From Parcubacteria group bacterium Licking1014_17 (GTDB lineage Bacteria; Patescibacteriota; Minisyncoccia; 2-02-FULL-40-12; IGHO2-01-FULL-4-A): a DNA stretch of 41,787 nucleotides. The first letter of the stretch is position 1, and each line of letters starts with the position of its first letter. The notes below the pieces were generated by a model. That model ran no database searches and was not told where the DNA came from. It was given only the letters and a program-made list of their open reading frames with translations. This document shows positions 1 through 7,902 of this stretch, piece after piece. The position numbers and the translations under genes were made by a program. The stretch is from the NCBI GenBank assembly GCA_007376485.1, contig VMGJ01000001.1, forward strand, positions 1-41,787, in the 5' to 3' direction.

Positions 1-150
1 AAGTATTGAGATTTCCAGCCGTTCCGCCGCGGAAATATTTCTAAATTCCATACACTCTTATTTTACAAGAGTGTCCTAATACATTTGGGAATGAACGAAG
101 TATAGGAAAGAACCTTGTTAATCCGCTTTTTTCAATAGCCCGCCCTAAGG
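1..150. repeat. Possible divergent or truncated copy of the palindromic intergenic repeat
   Basis: No gene is visible in the first 172 bases. Bases 3-12 (TATTGAGATT) resemble one terminal motif of the dispersed repeat seen elsewhere (GCTATTGAGATTGCCG), and bases 132-140 (TCAATAGCC) resemble the same motif in the opposite orientation, so the two ends face each other as in the other copies. Between them is a clean 8-bp hairpin, ACACTCTT at 52-59 with AAGAGTGT at 67-74. The body does not match the best copies, and the left end is cut by the window edge, so this is only a tentative member. Confidence 0.3.
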
Positions 151-172
151 CGAGGTCGCAGGGAGAAAGCCA

Positions 173-364
173 ATGGAAAAAATGGGACTCAACGGAAAGA
201 TTCAGAATTGTTGTGACAAGTGTCGTGGCTCCGGGCACTACTACAAAGACGGGATCAGATACACGTGCTCAAAGTGCGAGGGGCAAGGGGTCTACAGCGA
301 AAGGTATGCCTCCATCGACGAGCAGGTGAAGGAGGCCCAGAACAGGAGTTTATGGGAGTTTTAG
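173..364 (+). CDS. Small protein with two DnaJ-like CxxCxGxG zinc motifs
   Basis: This 63-residue protein contains CDKCRGSG (about residues 14-21) and CSKCEGQG (about 32-39), separated by a short hydrophilic loop. These are two CxxCxGxG repeats of the kind that bind zinc in the cysteine-rich domain of DnaJ; a pair is enough for one zinc site. There is no J domain, signal peptide or membrane segment. The ATG at 173 is preceded by a GGGAG Shine-Dalgarno at about 160-164. A hairpin follows the stop codon. It may be a stand-alone zinc ribbon acting on protein or RNA, but no specific function can be named. Confidence 0.65.
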   Translation: MEKMGLNGKIQNCCDKCRGSGHYYKDGIRYTCSKCEGQGVYSERYASIDEQVKEAQNRSLWEF

Positions 365-371
365 TTCTTTC

Positions 372-392
372 GGGCAACCCTCGTGGTTGCCC
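372..392 (+). terminator. Hairpin after the small zinc protein, terminator-like
   Basis: GGGCAACC (372-379) pairs perfectly with GGTTGCCC (385-392) around a 5-nt loop, eight bases after the stop codon at 364. No clear T-run follows, so it may be an mRNA 3'-end stabiliser instead of an intrinsic terminator. The rest of 393-600 has no gene; it holds A-rich sequence and a short AGAAAAA/TTTTTCT hairpin near 530-552. Confidence 0.4.
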
Positions 393-607
393 TCCGTTCC
401 GAATTCATGAAGAAATTCGTGGGTTCAGAAGGGGGAGTAAATTAACAATCCAAGCGGGAAGGAAGATAAAAAGGAAAAAAGTTATAAGTTCTAGTTCCTA
501 TTTATCTTTCTCTTCGATTGGGTAGTTCTTTAAGAAAAAAGTCGTTTTTCTCCAGACCCATTTTAGGGGATTGAACCTGGCAATAAAGCTGGGTTGGGAG
601 GGGAATT

Positions 608-781
608 ATGGCTCATTGGGAATTGATAGATCAAGTCGATCCAAAGAAAGGAGTAGTTCTCGCCGGGGATTCAGAAGATGGTTATGAGCGCCAGGATGCC
701 TGCAATTCCGGCCAGAACGTCAAACAGTCTTTGAAAAGTGGCCAGCTTCGTCTTCGAATCGAATGGGGTGACGAAGAATAG
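608..781 (+). CDS. Small hypothetical protein (57 aa)
   Basis: A 57-codon reading frame runs from ATG 608 to TAG 779-781. It is preceded by a very strong purine-rich ribosome-binding site (GGGAGGGG, about 595-602) at good spacing, and followed 36 bases later by an intrinsic terminator. The product begins MAHWELIDQV and ends RIEWGDEE. It is hydrophilic and acidic at the C-terminus, with no membrane segment and a single cysteine. I do not recognise the family. The combination of strong SD, clean frame and dedicated terminator is the reason for calling it a gene. Confidence 0.55.
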   Translation: MAHWELIDQVDPKKGVVLAGDSEDGYERQDACNSGQNVKQSLKSGQLRLRIEWGDEE

Positions 782-817
782 TTGTTGTCTTATTGAAGTC
801 GAGAGTGGGTGGCTACT

Positions 818-866
818 AAGCCGTTTGAGCCCCTGTATTCTAGGGGGCCGGACGGCTTTTTGTTTT
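818..866 (+). terminator. Intrinsic terminator
   Basis: AAGCCGT (818-824) pairs with ACGGCTT, and inside it GCCCC pairs with GGGGGC around the loop TGTATTCTA. The stem runs straight into TTTTTGTTTT. It ends the transcript of the small gene at 608-781 and separates it from secD. Confidence 0.75.
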
Positions 867-927
867 ACCCCGTACCACGCAGGGCGTAATACACTAAGGC
901 CATATTTACAAGAACGTGGTTCGGGGT
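867..927 (+). other. Long stem-loop upstream of secD
   Basis: ACCCCGTACCACG (867-879) pairs with CGTGGTTCGGGGT (915-927), 12 of 13 positions matching, enclosing a 35-nt loop. It begins in the tail of the preceding terminator and ends 46 bases before the secD start. It could be a second 3'-end structure or a leader element of secDF; the sequence does not decide. No promoter between 928 and 972 is convincing. Confidence 0.4.
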
Positions 928-972
928 TTGCTTGATTTATTTTTGTATCGTGTTAATGTGGGGTAAACGCTT

Positions 973-2319
973 ATGAGGTCAAGATTAGTTGCCATTACAA
1001 TACTCGTCATCGCTTTTTTTCTGGCGCTTTTTGTTTATCCGAATCCGTACAATAAAACTGCCGATTTTATAAATAATAAATTCGGTTTGAAGGGGAATGT
1101 TATGATTCCTCATTTTTTCAATGTGCCCAAATTTTCTTTGGGCTTGGATTTGATTGGCGGCGCCCATCTGGTTTATCAGGGGAATCTTGCCACCATCGGC
1201 GACCAGAATCCCAAAGATGCCATGTCTGCCCTGCGGAACGATATTGAAGACAGGGTAAACGCTTTCGGAGTGGGCGAAGCAGTCGTGCAGATTGAAGGCA
1301 CCGACAGATTGGTTGTAGAACTCCCGGGAATCAAAAATCTTGACGAAGCTTTGAAGGTTATCGGCGCGACGCCCCTGCTTGAATTCAGGGAGCCCCTTTC
1401 CCAAACCGAACTGGACGTCCTGACCAAGAAGCTTCCGAAAGGGCAGGAACTGGCGTTTGAGCAAGCTTTCAAAAACACCGGTTTGACCGGAAAGAATTTG
1501 AAAATCGCCCGGGTGGAATTCGACCAGACGACTTACCAGCCGGAGGTGTCGCTGGAACTTGACGCGCAGGGCGCCAAATTATTTGCCGACATAACCAAAA
1601 GAGATTTGGGAAAACAAGTAGCTATTTTTCTTGATAACAGAATCATCAGCGCGCCGACGGTAAAAACCGAAATTACGAACGGCAAAGCCGTCATATCCGG
1701 CGGGTTTACCGCTCAACAGGCGAAAGCGCTGGCTGAATACCTTAACCGCGGCGCTTTGCCGGTGCCTATCACTTTGATTTCCCAGCAGTCAATCGGCGCC
1801 ACATTAGGCGCGGACTCGCTCCAGAAATCCCTTAGAGCCGGTTTGTACGGCTTATTGTTCGTGGCGATTTTCATGATGATTTTTTATCGCCTGCCCGGAG
1901 TAGTCGCGGTTCTGGCTTTGTTTATTTACACGGTCGTGATTCTGGCTATTTATAAAATCGTGCCAGTTACGCTGAGCATCGCCGGTATCGCCGGATTCAT
2001 ACTGTCGCTGGGCATGGCGGTTGACGCCAATATTCTGATTTTCGCGCGTATGCGCGAGGAATTAAAAGCCGGACTGCCTATCAATCAGGCGGTGAATGAG
2101 GGTTTCCGGAGAGCTTGGTATTCCATCCGTGACGGCCACGTTACTACGTTGCTTGGAGCCGTGATTCTTTACATGTTCACAACCTCGCTGGTTAAGGGCT
2201 TCGCCCTTACGCTTGGCATCGGTGTCTTAATGAGTCTGGTCACCGCGGTCGTAATTTCGCGTTCGCTCTTGAATCTGATTCTTACAAACAAGCTTAAAGA
2301 TAAGCACTGGCTATACTAA
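973..2319 (+). CDS. secD: Protein translocase subunit SecD
   Basis: SecD works with SecF and SecYEG in the cytoplasmic membrane, using the proton motive force to pull exported proteins across. The 448-residue protein has an N-terminal membrane segment (about 5-22) and the family motif SLGLDLIGG (about 55-63). An extracytoplasmic P1-type region follows, then a C-terminal block of five or so membrane helices from about 285. The conserved charged motif GMAVDANILIF lies inside that block. The length is short for SecD (E. coli about 615), as is usual in small genomes. The ATG at 973 follows a GGGG-rich site. secF starts three bases after the stop, so the two are co-transcribed. Confidence 0.97.
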   Translation: MRSRLVAITILVIAFFLALFVYPNPYNKTADFINNKFGLKGNVMIPHFFNVPKFSLGLDLIGGAHLVYQGNLATIGDQNPKDAMSALRNDIEDRVNAFGVGEAVVQIEGTDRLVVELPGIKNLDEALKVIGATPLLEFREPLSQTELDVLTKKLPKGQELAFEQAFKNTGLTGKNLKIARVEFDQTTYQPEVSLELDAQGAKLFADITKRDLGKQVAIFLDNRIISAPTVKTEITNGKAVISGGFTAQQAKALAEYLNRGALPVPITLISQQSIGATLGADSLQKSLRAGLYGLLFVAIFMMIFYRLPGVVAVLALFIYTVVILAIYKIVPVTLSIAGIAGFILSLGMAVDANILIFARMREELKAGLPINQAVNEGFRRAWYSIRDGHVTTLLGAVILYMFTTSLVKGFALTLGIGVLMSLVTAVVISRSLLNLILTNKLKDKHWLY

Positions 2320-2322
2320 ACC

Positions 2323-3207
2323 ATGCCCAAGATTTATAAAATAATGTTTATAGTTTCGCTGGCTCTGGTGGTAATTTCATTGGTTGCTTTTGCCGTTTAT
2401 GGATTGCGATTGGGCGTGGATTTCACCGGCGGTTCGCTGGTTGACCTTACTTTTAAAGGCGATCGTCCCGATGTCGGCAATATCAGAAAAACGATTGAAA
2501 TCATGCCCGGCATTACCGACCTGTCGGCCAGTCTGGCGGGCGACAAAGGCGTGATTTTAAAGATGGGAAAGATAGACAACAACGCGGCGAACCAAATCGT
2601 TTCCGGTTTATCCCAAAAGTTTGGCGAGGTTACTCTCAACCGTCTGGATACCATAGAGCCGTCCATCGGAAGCGAATTGAAAGTAAAAAGCTTTGAGGCG
2701 CTGTTGATACTTTTTATAGCCATCGTTATTTACATATCTTTCGTTTTCAGGAAAATGTCGGCGGTAATTTCACCGTGGGTAATGGGAATGGCTTCAATTA
2801 TCGCTTTGTTTCATGATGTCATTATTCCGGTCGGTATTTTTTCCCTTCTGACTCATTTTCTGGGCATTGAAATCGGAGCCATCTTTGTGGCGGCGGCTTT
2901 AACCATAGTCGGCTTCTCGGTTTCGGATACCGTCATCGTATTTGACAGGACCAGGGAGAATGTTTTACGATTCGGAAGTCGGGAGGAATTCGGCGCTGTA
3001 GTCCATAAGAGTATCCTCCAGACTTTGACGAGGTCCATTAACACCATAATAACCGTGCTTCTGTCTTTATTCGCGATTTACTTTTTTGGCGGCGAAACCA
3101 CCAGGTATTTCTCGTTGGCGCTTATCTTAGGTATCGGTTTGGGCGCTTATTCCTCGATTTTCGTGGCATCACCGATATTGGTGTGGTTTGGCAGAAGGCG
3201 GAAGTAG
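2323..3207 (+). CDS. secF: Protein translocase subunit SecF
   Basis: This is the partner of SecD in the SecDF export motor. The 294-residue protein has a first membrane helix (about 5-25) followed by the signature LGVDFTGGSLV (about 30-40), a short periplasmic-type domain, and five C-terminal helices. The helix-4 motif SVSDTVIVFDRTREN (about 203-217) is characteristic of SecF. The start codon is three bases downstream of secD, consistent with translational coupling. The gene is full length and nothing in it is anomalous. Confidence 0.97.
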   Translation: MPKIYKIMFIVSLALVVISLVAFAVYGLRLGVDFTGGSLVDLTFKGDRPDVGNIRKTIEIMPGITDLSASLAGDKGVILKMGKIDNNAANQIVSGLSQKFGEVTLNRLDTIEPSIGSELKVKSFEALLILFIAIVIYISFVFRKMSAVISPWVMGMASIIALFHDVIIPVGIFSLLTHFLGIEIGAIFVAAALTIVGFSVSDTVIVFDRTRENVLRFGSREEFGAVVHKSILQTLTRSINTIITVLLSLFAIYFFGGETTRYFSLALILGIGLGAYSSIFVASPILVWFGRRRK

Positions 3208-3213
3208 GCACAT

Positions 3214-3242
3214 TTGACTTATATTTTGGGGTATGTTATTCT
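3214..3242 (+). promoter_or_regulatory. Sigma-70-type promoter for the sigma4/HARE gene
   Basis: TTGACT (3214-3219) and TATTCT (3237-3242) are separated by 17 bp. This predicts a leader of about 50 nt before the ATG at 3298. No strong Shine-Dalgarno lies before that ATG. Confidence 0.5.
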
Positions 3243-3297
3243 TGAAAAGTAGTCATTTATTAGGAAAAAAAGCCAATAATTTAATACATCAAATATT

Positions 3298-4350
3298 ATG
3301 TCAAACGAAGTTTTGAACATAAAAATAAAGAAGGTGGTAGCCGATTTACTAGGCGTTTTGAGCGCGCGGAACAAAGATGTAATATCCCGCCGTTTCGGGC
3401 TTAAAACGGGGAGGAAAGAAACTCTCGAATCCATAGGAGAAACCTATGGCATTACGAGGGAGCGCGTCAGGCAGATTGAGGAAAGTTCGCTTAATCAGGT
3501 AAGAGCACAGCTTTCTTCGCTGAAGAGCTCGATGACACCCTTCGCGTCTTTCGCGGCTGATGTTCTTAATAAATCACAGGGCGTTACCAGGGAGGAAGAC
3601 CTTTTTGAAAAATTTTCCGGAACCGCCAAGCCGAGTCCCGCTAGCGCCTCGCTCAGCTTTGTGCTTTATTTGGACGGCAATTTGAAACGTTACACGGAAG
3701 ATGACGACTTTCAGTCTTTCTGGAGCGTTTCGGAACAACACGTTGAAAACTTCAAAAAATCGGTTGCTGGTTTGATTTCAGTTTTGAATTCAAAAAAAAT
3801 TCCGGTTGTTGAGGCCGAAGCGGCAAATTTGCTTAAAAAGTCGGCGGCGCCGCTTAAAGACGGAAATATACTCACATCTATACTTGCTATTTCCAAGAAT
3901 GTCGGTAAAAATGTATTTGGGGAGGTCGGTTTGAACGATTGGGCCGAGATACGTCCTCGCGGAGTCAGGGACAAATCTTTTTTGGTCTTGAAACGCGAAG
4001 GCAAACCCAAGCATTTTAGGGAAATCGCCCAATTGATTAATTCCAGCAGCTTCTCCAATAAAAAAGCGAACGTCCAGACGGTGCACAACGAACTCATAAA
4101 GGACAAACGTTTCGTTCTGGTTGGGCGGGGAATGTACGGTTTGACCGATTGGGGCTATAAGACGGGAACCGTTAAAGATGTCATTGTTGATGTTTTAAAA
4201 AACTCCAAGAACCCCCTTCCTAAAGACGAAATTGTCGCTCAAGTGCTTTCCCACCGGATGGTTAAAAAGAATACTATTCTTTTGAATCTTCAGGATTCCA
4301 AAACGTTTGCCAAGAAGGAAAACGGAACTTACTCGCTGCGCGAAGCATAA
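3298..4350 (+). CDS. Sigma-70 region 4 protein with C-terminal HARE-HTH-like domains
   Basis: Residues about 10-75 form a sigma-70 region 4 helix-turn-helix: the segment contains ISRRFGL, then TLESIGETYGITRERVRQIE, the standard -35 recognition module. Regions 1-3 of sigma are absent, so it cannot melt a -10 element by itself. The C-terminal third (about 215-350) has the pattern of HARE-HTH domains, known from RNA polymerase delta subunit and chromatin- or restriction-linked proteins. Two winged-helix-like units are suggested by KPKHFREIAQLI and NPLPKDEIVAQVL. I infer a transcription regulator or RNA-polymerase accessory factor, not a true sigma factor. It has its own promoter and precedes the secretion-like gene pair. 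Confidence 0.8.
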   Translation: MSNEVLNIKIKKVVADLLGVLSARNKDVISRRFGLKTGRKETLESIGETYGITRERVRQIEESSLNQVRAQLSSLKSSMTPFASFAADVLNKSQGVTREEDLFEKFSGTAKPSPASASLSFVLYLDGNLKRYTEDDDFQSFWSVSEQHVENFKKSVAGLISVLNSKKIPVVEAEAANLLKKSAAPLKDGNILTSILAISKNVGKNVFGEVGLNDWAEIRPRGVRDKSFLVLKREGKPKHFREIAQLINSSSFSNKKANVQTVHNELIKDKRFVLVGRGMYGLTDWGYKTGTVKDVIVDVLKNSKNPLPKDEIVAQVLSHRMVKKNTILLNLQDSKTFAKKENGTYSLREA

Positions 4351-4406
4351 GCCGCCGACCAAGTTTAATAAATAAAAGGACCTGGTCAGAGCGGGCTGCT
4401 TAGCAG

Positions 4407-5735
4407 TTGTCGACCGCGTTGGCACAGATAGACATATTAGGTCCGATAAAACAAGCATTCGGTATTTTATTTACCTACTGGTGGATATATTTGCCTGTTA
4501 TTCTTCTGCTTTCGGCTCTAACCGCGTGGAGGCTTTATGTGGTCGGAAAATTCAAGGCGGGGATTAAATGGATTTTACTTGAAATAAAACCGCCCCTGGA
4601 CGTGGAGAAAAGCCCTAAGCTGGCAGAGAGCATTTTTGCCGGCATCCACGGAACCTATCTGAAAACCAGCCCCAAAAAGAACTTTTTTAAAGGAGAAATA
4701 CCGGTTTGGTTTTCATTTGAAATAGTCGGCACAGGCGGCAATATCAAATTTTACGTGCGTTGCTGGGAAGTGATGAGAAACCTGATAGAGGCCGAAATAT
4801 TCGGCCAGTACCACGACTGCGAAATAAAAGTAGTCGATGATTACATGATGGATATGCCGCAGTTTTTTGACCCGAAGGGCGAGTACGGCATGTTCGGCGC
4901 CGAGCTTATTTTCAACCAGCCCAACGTCTATCCCATCAAAACGTATCCTTATTTTGAAGAAAGAACCAGTAAGGGATTTTCCAAAATTATCGATCCCCTT
5001 TCTCCATTGGCTGAAACAATGAGCACCCTTCAGCCGGGAGAACATATATGGCTTCAGTTTTTGGTAAAACCTACCGGCAACGACTGGGTTAAAGAAAGCC
5101 AAGCGGTAATCAACAAGCTTATCGGTAAAGAGGCTGTACCCGTTGAAACCAAGGGCGAAAAAGTGGTTAGCGGGATTTTCAAGCTTACCGAAGGAGCATT
5201 ACGGGAGGGTTTGAACTTATTGGAACCGGAACCGCTTGTCCCCGTCAAAGAAGAAAAGAAGAAAGAAGAATTCACCTTGATGCGCCTCACGCCCGGCCAG
5301 AAAATCGTTTTGGAAATGGTTGAAAACAAAGCTTCCAAACTTGGTTTCAAAGTCGGCATCAGATTTATTTATCTTGCCCGGAACGAAATTTATAACCGTT
5401 CCAGAATCTCGGGCGTGATTGGAACTTTTAAGCAGTTATATGCCAATGATTTGAATTCATTCAAGCCCAATCCGAAAACGGCGACTTTTTCGAGGGGATT
5501 TCTGCGGTATGTGTTTCCCGGTGACCGCGGGTTCTTTGCTTCGGCGATAGAAGCCGACAGAAAAGAAAAGATATACCGGAGATACTTATTGAGGGAAATT
5601 CCCAAGCAAGTTGTTATACTGAATACGGAAGAGCTGGCTACCTTGTGGCACATTCCGGGGCAAGAAGTTAAAGCGCCGACTCTTGAAAGAGTTGAATCTA
5701 AAAAAGGAGAACCGCCAGCGGGTCTCCCGAGATAA
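4407..5735 (+). CDS. Membrane-anchored protein paired with a VirD4/TraG-like ATPase
   Basis: The 442-residue product has one strong membrane helix near the N-terminus (about 17-40) and a large soluble region with no catalytic motif that I recognise. A low-complexity charged linker (KEEKKKEEFTL, about 285-295) splits the soluble part in two. The start used is TTG at 4407; no clear ribosome-binding site precedes it, so the true start could be a few codons downstream. It ends three bases before the ATPase gene. Such a membrane protein next to a TraG/VirD4-type ATPase recurs in Patescibacteria (established from family knowledge, not tested here). I infer it anchors or partners the ATPase in DNA or protein translocation. 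Confidence 0.7.
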   Translation: MSTALAQIDILGPIKQAFGILFTYWWIYLPVILLLSALTAWRLYVVGKFKAGIKWILLEIKPPLDVEKSPKLAESIFAGIHGTYLKTSPKKNFFKGEIPVWFSFEIVGTGGNIKFYVRCWEVMRNLIEAEIFGQYHDCEIKVVDDYMMDMPQFFDPKGEYGMFGAELIFNQPNVYPIKTYPYFEERTSKGFSKIIDPLSPLAETMSTLQPGEHIWLQFLVKPTGNDWVKESQAVINKLIGKEAVPVETKGEKVVSGIFKLTEGALREGLNLLEPEPLVPVKEEKKKEEFTLMRLTPGQKIVLEMVENKASKLGFKVGIRFIYLARNEIYNRSRISGVIGTFKQLYANDLNSFKPNPKTATFSRGFLRYVFPGDRGFFASAIEADRKEKIYRRYLLREIPKQVVILNTEELATLWHIPGQEVKAPTLERVESKKGEPPAGLPR

Positions 5736-5738
5736 TTT

Positions 5739-7334
5739 ATGCCATCAAAAGAAGACAATCCGGTTATTTACTTCGGGGTTACGAATTACCGCAACAAACA
5801 GGAACAATTCGGCATCAAATTGGATGACCGGCGCCGGCATATGTATATCGTCGGTAAAAGCGGCGTCGGCAAATCGGAGCTTTTGAAAATTCTGGCGATT
5901 CAGGACATTCAAGCCGGACGCGGTCTGGCTTTTGTCGACCCCCATGGCGACCCGGTGGAAGATTTACTGGACTATATTCCCGATGAAAGATTAAAGGATG
6001 TCGTTTATATCAATCCGGCGGACATTGATTATCCGATTGGGTTTAACGTCATGGAAGAGGCTGATATATCAAAACGGCATTTAGTCGCCGACGGCATAAT
6101 GGCGGTTTTCAAAAAAATATGGATTGACGCTTGGTCGGCGAGAATGGAATACATTTTGAATTATACCATTCTGGCTTTATTGGAGATGCCGGGGGCAACT
6201 TTACTGGGCATAAACAGAATGCTTGCGGACAAAGCCTACAGGCAGAAGGTAGTTGCTAATCTGACTGACCCCACGGTTAAAGCGTTTTGGACCGAAGAAT
6301 TCGCCAAATACACCGAGAGATTCGCGGCTGAAGCCACACCAGCCATCCAGAATAAAGTCGGTCAATTTGTTTCCTCAACGGTCATGAGAAATATCATCGG
6401 ACAGACGAAATCTTCCGTTGATATGAGGGAAGTGATGGATAACAATAAAATACTTTTAATCAATGTTTCCAAGGGCAGGATAGGCGAGGACGCGTCGCGG
6501 CTTTTGGGCGCGATGATTATCACGAAAATCCAGCTGGCGGCAATGTCCAGAATTGACGTGCCGCCAAGCGAAAGAAAAGACTTTGCCCTTTATGTTGATG
6601 AGTTCCAGAACTTCGCGACGGCTTCATTCGCCAATATCCTGTCCGAAGCCAGAAAATTCAAATTAAGCCTGATTATGGGCCATCAATACATAGCCCAGCT
6701 CGAGGAAGAAGTCAGAGACGCGGTGTTTGGAAACGTCGGCACGCTTATTTCTTTCAGGGTCGGCGCCGAGGACGCCGAAGCGTTGGAAAAAGAACTGGCG
6801 CCGGAATTCACGGCTACTGATATCGTCAATCTTGGCAAGAGAAATATTTACGTAAAACTGCTTATTGACGGCATTGCGTCCAAAGCATTTTCCGCTTATA
6901 CGATGGATACTCCAGCTCCGCTTTATAAGTATAACCGCGACAGGGTCATTGAATACACACGCAAACAATACGCTAGACCAAGGGAAGAAGTTGAAAAGGA
7001 CATAATAGAATGGCACCAGCCAGTTACCGGTTTTACGCCGGCGCCGGAAAGGCGGGGAACGCCAGCCCCGAGAGAAACCGGCTCGGGGGTAAAAATTATA
7101 AGCGGCGATAGACTCGCGCCCAAACCAATTTTGCTGTCAGACACCTTCAAAAACGAGCCGGTGGATTTCAAGGGAAGAAAAGCCGGCTCGCCTCGATTCA
7201 GCGAAGCGGGCGGCGAGGAAAAATCGCCGAATAACAAAAGTATCAAACCTCCCAAAATTGACGTTGACTCAAAAGGTTTGCGGGAATTACTGCAGGAGGC
7301 AATGGATTCCAAAAAAGAAAAAGACGAGGAGTAG
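5739..7334 (+). CDS. VirD4/TraG-like (type IV secretion/HerA-family) ATPase
   Basis: The 531-residue protein carries a Walker A motif VGKSGVGKSE at about 38-47 and a Walker B FALYVDEFQNF at about 281-291. The segment INVSKGRIGED and the QYIAQL region are typical of the TraG/VirB4/HerA superfamily that moves DNA or protein through membranes. No N-terminal membrane helices are present, unlike classical VirD4, so its membrane link is probably the protein encoded just upstream. The C-terminal 120 residues are proline- and charge-rich and probably disordered. No relaxase, VirB channel components or pilins occur in this window, so a complete conjugation system is not shown. Confidence 0.9.
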   Translation: MPSKEDNPVIYFGVTNYRNKQEQFGIKLDDRRRHMYIVGKSGVGKSELLKILAIQDIQAGRGLAFVDPHGDPVEDLLDYIPDERLKDVVYINPADIDYPIGFNVMEEADISKRHLVADGIMAVFKKIWIDAWSARMEYILNYTILALLEMPGATLLGINRMLADKAYRQKVVANLTDPTVKAFWTEEFAKYTERFAAEATPAIQNKVGQFVSSTVMRNIIGQTKSSVDMREVMDNNKILLINVSKGRIGEDASRLLGAMIITKIQLAAMSRIDVPPSERKDFALYVDEFQNFATASFANILSEARKFKLSLIMGHQYIAQLEEEVRDAVFGNVGTLISFRVGAEDAEALEKELAPEFTATDIVNLGKRNIYVKLLIDGIASKAFSAYTMDTPAPLYKYNRDRVIEYTRKQYARPREEVEKDIIEWHQPVTGFTPAPERRGTPAPRETGSGVKIISGDRLAPKPILLSDTFKNEPVDFKGRKAGSPRFSEAGGEEKSPNNKSIKPPKIDVDSKGLRELLQEAMDSKKEKDEE

Positions 7335-7335
7335 C

Positions 7336-7357
7336 AGGCGAATGTTTTTCTTCGCCT
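7336..7357 (+). terminator. Hairpin after the ATPase gene
   Basis: AGGCGAA (7336-7342) pairs with TTCGCCT (7351-7357) around a T-rich loop, directly after the stop codon at 7334. A T-run is in the loop, not downstream, so intrinsic termination is uncertain. Confidence 0.4.
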
Positions 7358-7411
7358 CCACTTCGAGGACTTTGATAATTTTTCAAAATTAAATTTTGTG
7401 CTACCATTCCG

Positions 7412-7475
7412 TATCCGCCCCTAGCCCTTCGACAGGCTCAGGGCAAGCTCCTTTTTATATATATCCGCCCCTAGC
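7412..7475 (+). repeat. 14-bp direct repeat of the tRNA-Lys 5' end flanking a palindromic insert
   Basis: TATCCGCCCCTAGC occurs at 7412-7425 and again at 7462-7475, where the second copy spans the 5' end of the tRNA-Lys gene. The 36 bases between the repeats start with CCTTCGACAGGCTCAGG (from 7426, imperfectly palindromic). A 17-base near-copy with one mismatch is found inside aspS at 11438-11454. The layout looks like an insertion with target duplication, or a partial tRNA duplication. Confidence 0.6.
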
Positions 7476-7537
7476 TCAATTGGCAGAGCAGCTCCCTTTT
7501 AAGGAGAAGGTTCCGAGTTCGATTCTCGGGGGGCGGA
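7465..7537 (+). tRNA. tRNA-Lys (anticodon UUU)
   Basis: The 73-nt gene folds as a cloverleaf. The acceptor stem is CCGCCCC (7465-7471) with GGGGCGG (7530-7536), discriminator A at 7537. The D stem is GCTC/GAGC, and the anticodon stem encloses loop CTTTTAA with anticodon TTT at 7498-7500. The T arm is CCGAG-TTCGATT-CTCGG. The first anticodon-stem pair is G-A, a minor irregularity. CCA is not encoded and must be added enzymatically. Confidence 0.93.
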
Positions 7538-7618
7538 CAATCTTCTTGATTCTCACCCTGTAATTTGATTAAATAATCTCGTTACTATAGGTTATAAACC
7601 GTTCTTTTGGAGGTGAAT

Positions 7619-7831
7619 ATGTACTTTGAGCGTTTAAGTATCGTGCTCTGCTTGGTTGGATTCGCTTTTGTCGGGTATGGCACCATATGCCTTTTGGTCG
7701 CCCAAGTAAAAACCAATGTAGGACTATTGGATGACGAAAGGAGGAAACTAACCTCAAGGGCAGCGTCAAAAATAGTGGTGGGTGTGCTTGTGATTATCTT
7801 GATAACAATCACGGAATGGATAAAATCATGA
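7619..7831 (+). CDS. Small membrane protein with two transmembrane helices
   Basis: The 70-residue product has two hydrophobic helices, about residues 6-29 and 51-66, joined by a polar charged loop (VKTNVGLLDDERRKL and following). The start is set at ATG 7619 because GGAGGTG (7609-7615) lies just upstream; an in-frame TTG at 7607 lies before that SD and is unlikely. An intrinsic terminator follows at 7872-7902, so it is probably monocistronic. I do not recognise the family. Confidence 0.6.
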   Translation: MYFERLSIVLCLVGFAFVGYGTICLLVAQVKTNVGLLDDERRKLTSRAASKIVVGVLVIILITITEWIKS

Positions 7832-7871
7832 CCACCCCATTTCTCATTGCACAGATTTTCGCCCTGCCCGC

Positions 7872-7902
7872 GCCCTCGGAACCATCGAGGGCATTTTGTT
7901 TG
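7872..7902 (+). terminator. Intrinsic terminator
   Basis: GCCCTCG (7872-7878) pairs perfectly with CGAGGGC (7886-7892) and is followed by ATTTTGTTT. It ends the small membrane-protein transcript at 7619-7831. Confidence 0.75.

Noticed and set aside
220-525. 101-codon frame overlapping the small zinc protein
   Set aside because: It overlaps the gene at 173-364 in another frame, lacks an SD and has arginine-rich composition typical of a shadow frame.
738-935. 65-codon frame between the 608 gene and secD
   Set aside because: It runs through the terminator and the long stem-loop, overlaps the end of the SD-led gene at 608-781, and has no ribosome-binding site of its own.
985-1464. 159-codon antisense frame over secD
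   Set aside because: It lies opposite conserved secD codons, with no start signals and no recognisable motifs.
5739-7334. Complete conjugation or type IV secretion locus
   Set aside because: Only the coupling-type ATPase and one membrane protein are found; no relaxase, VirB channel proteins or oriT are visible.
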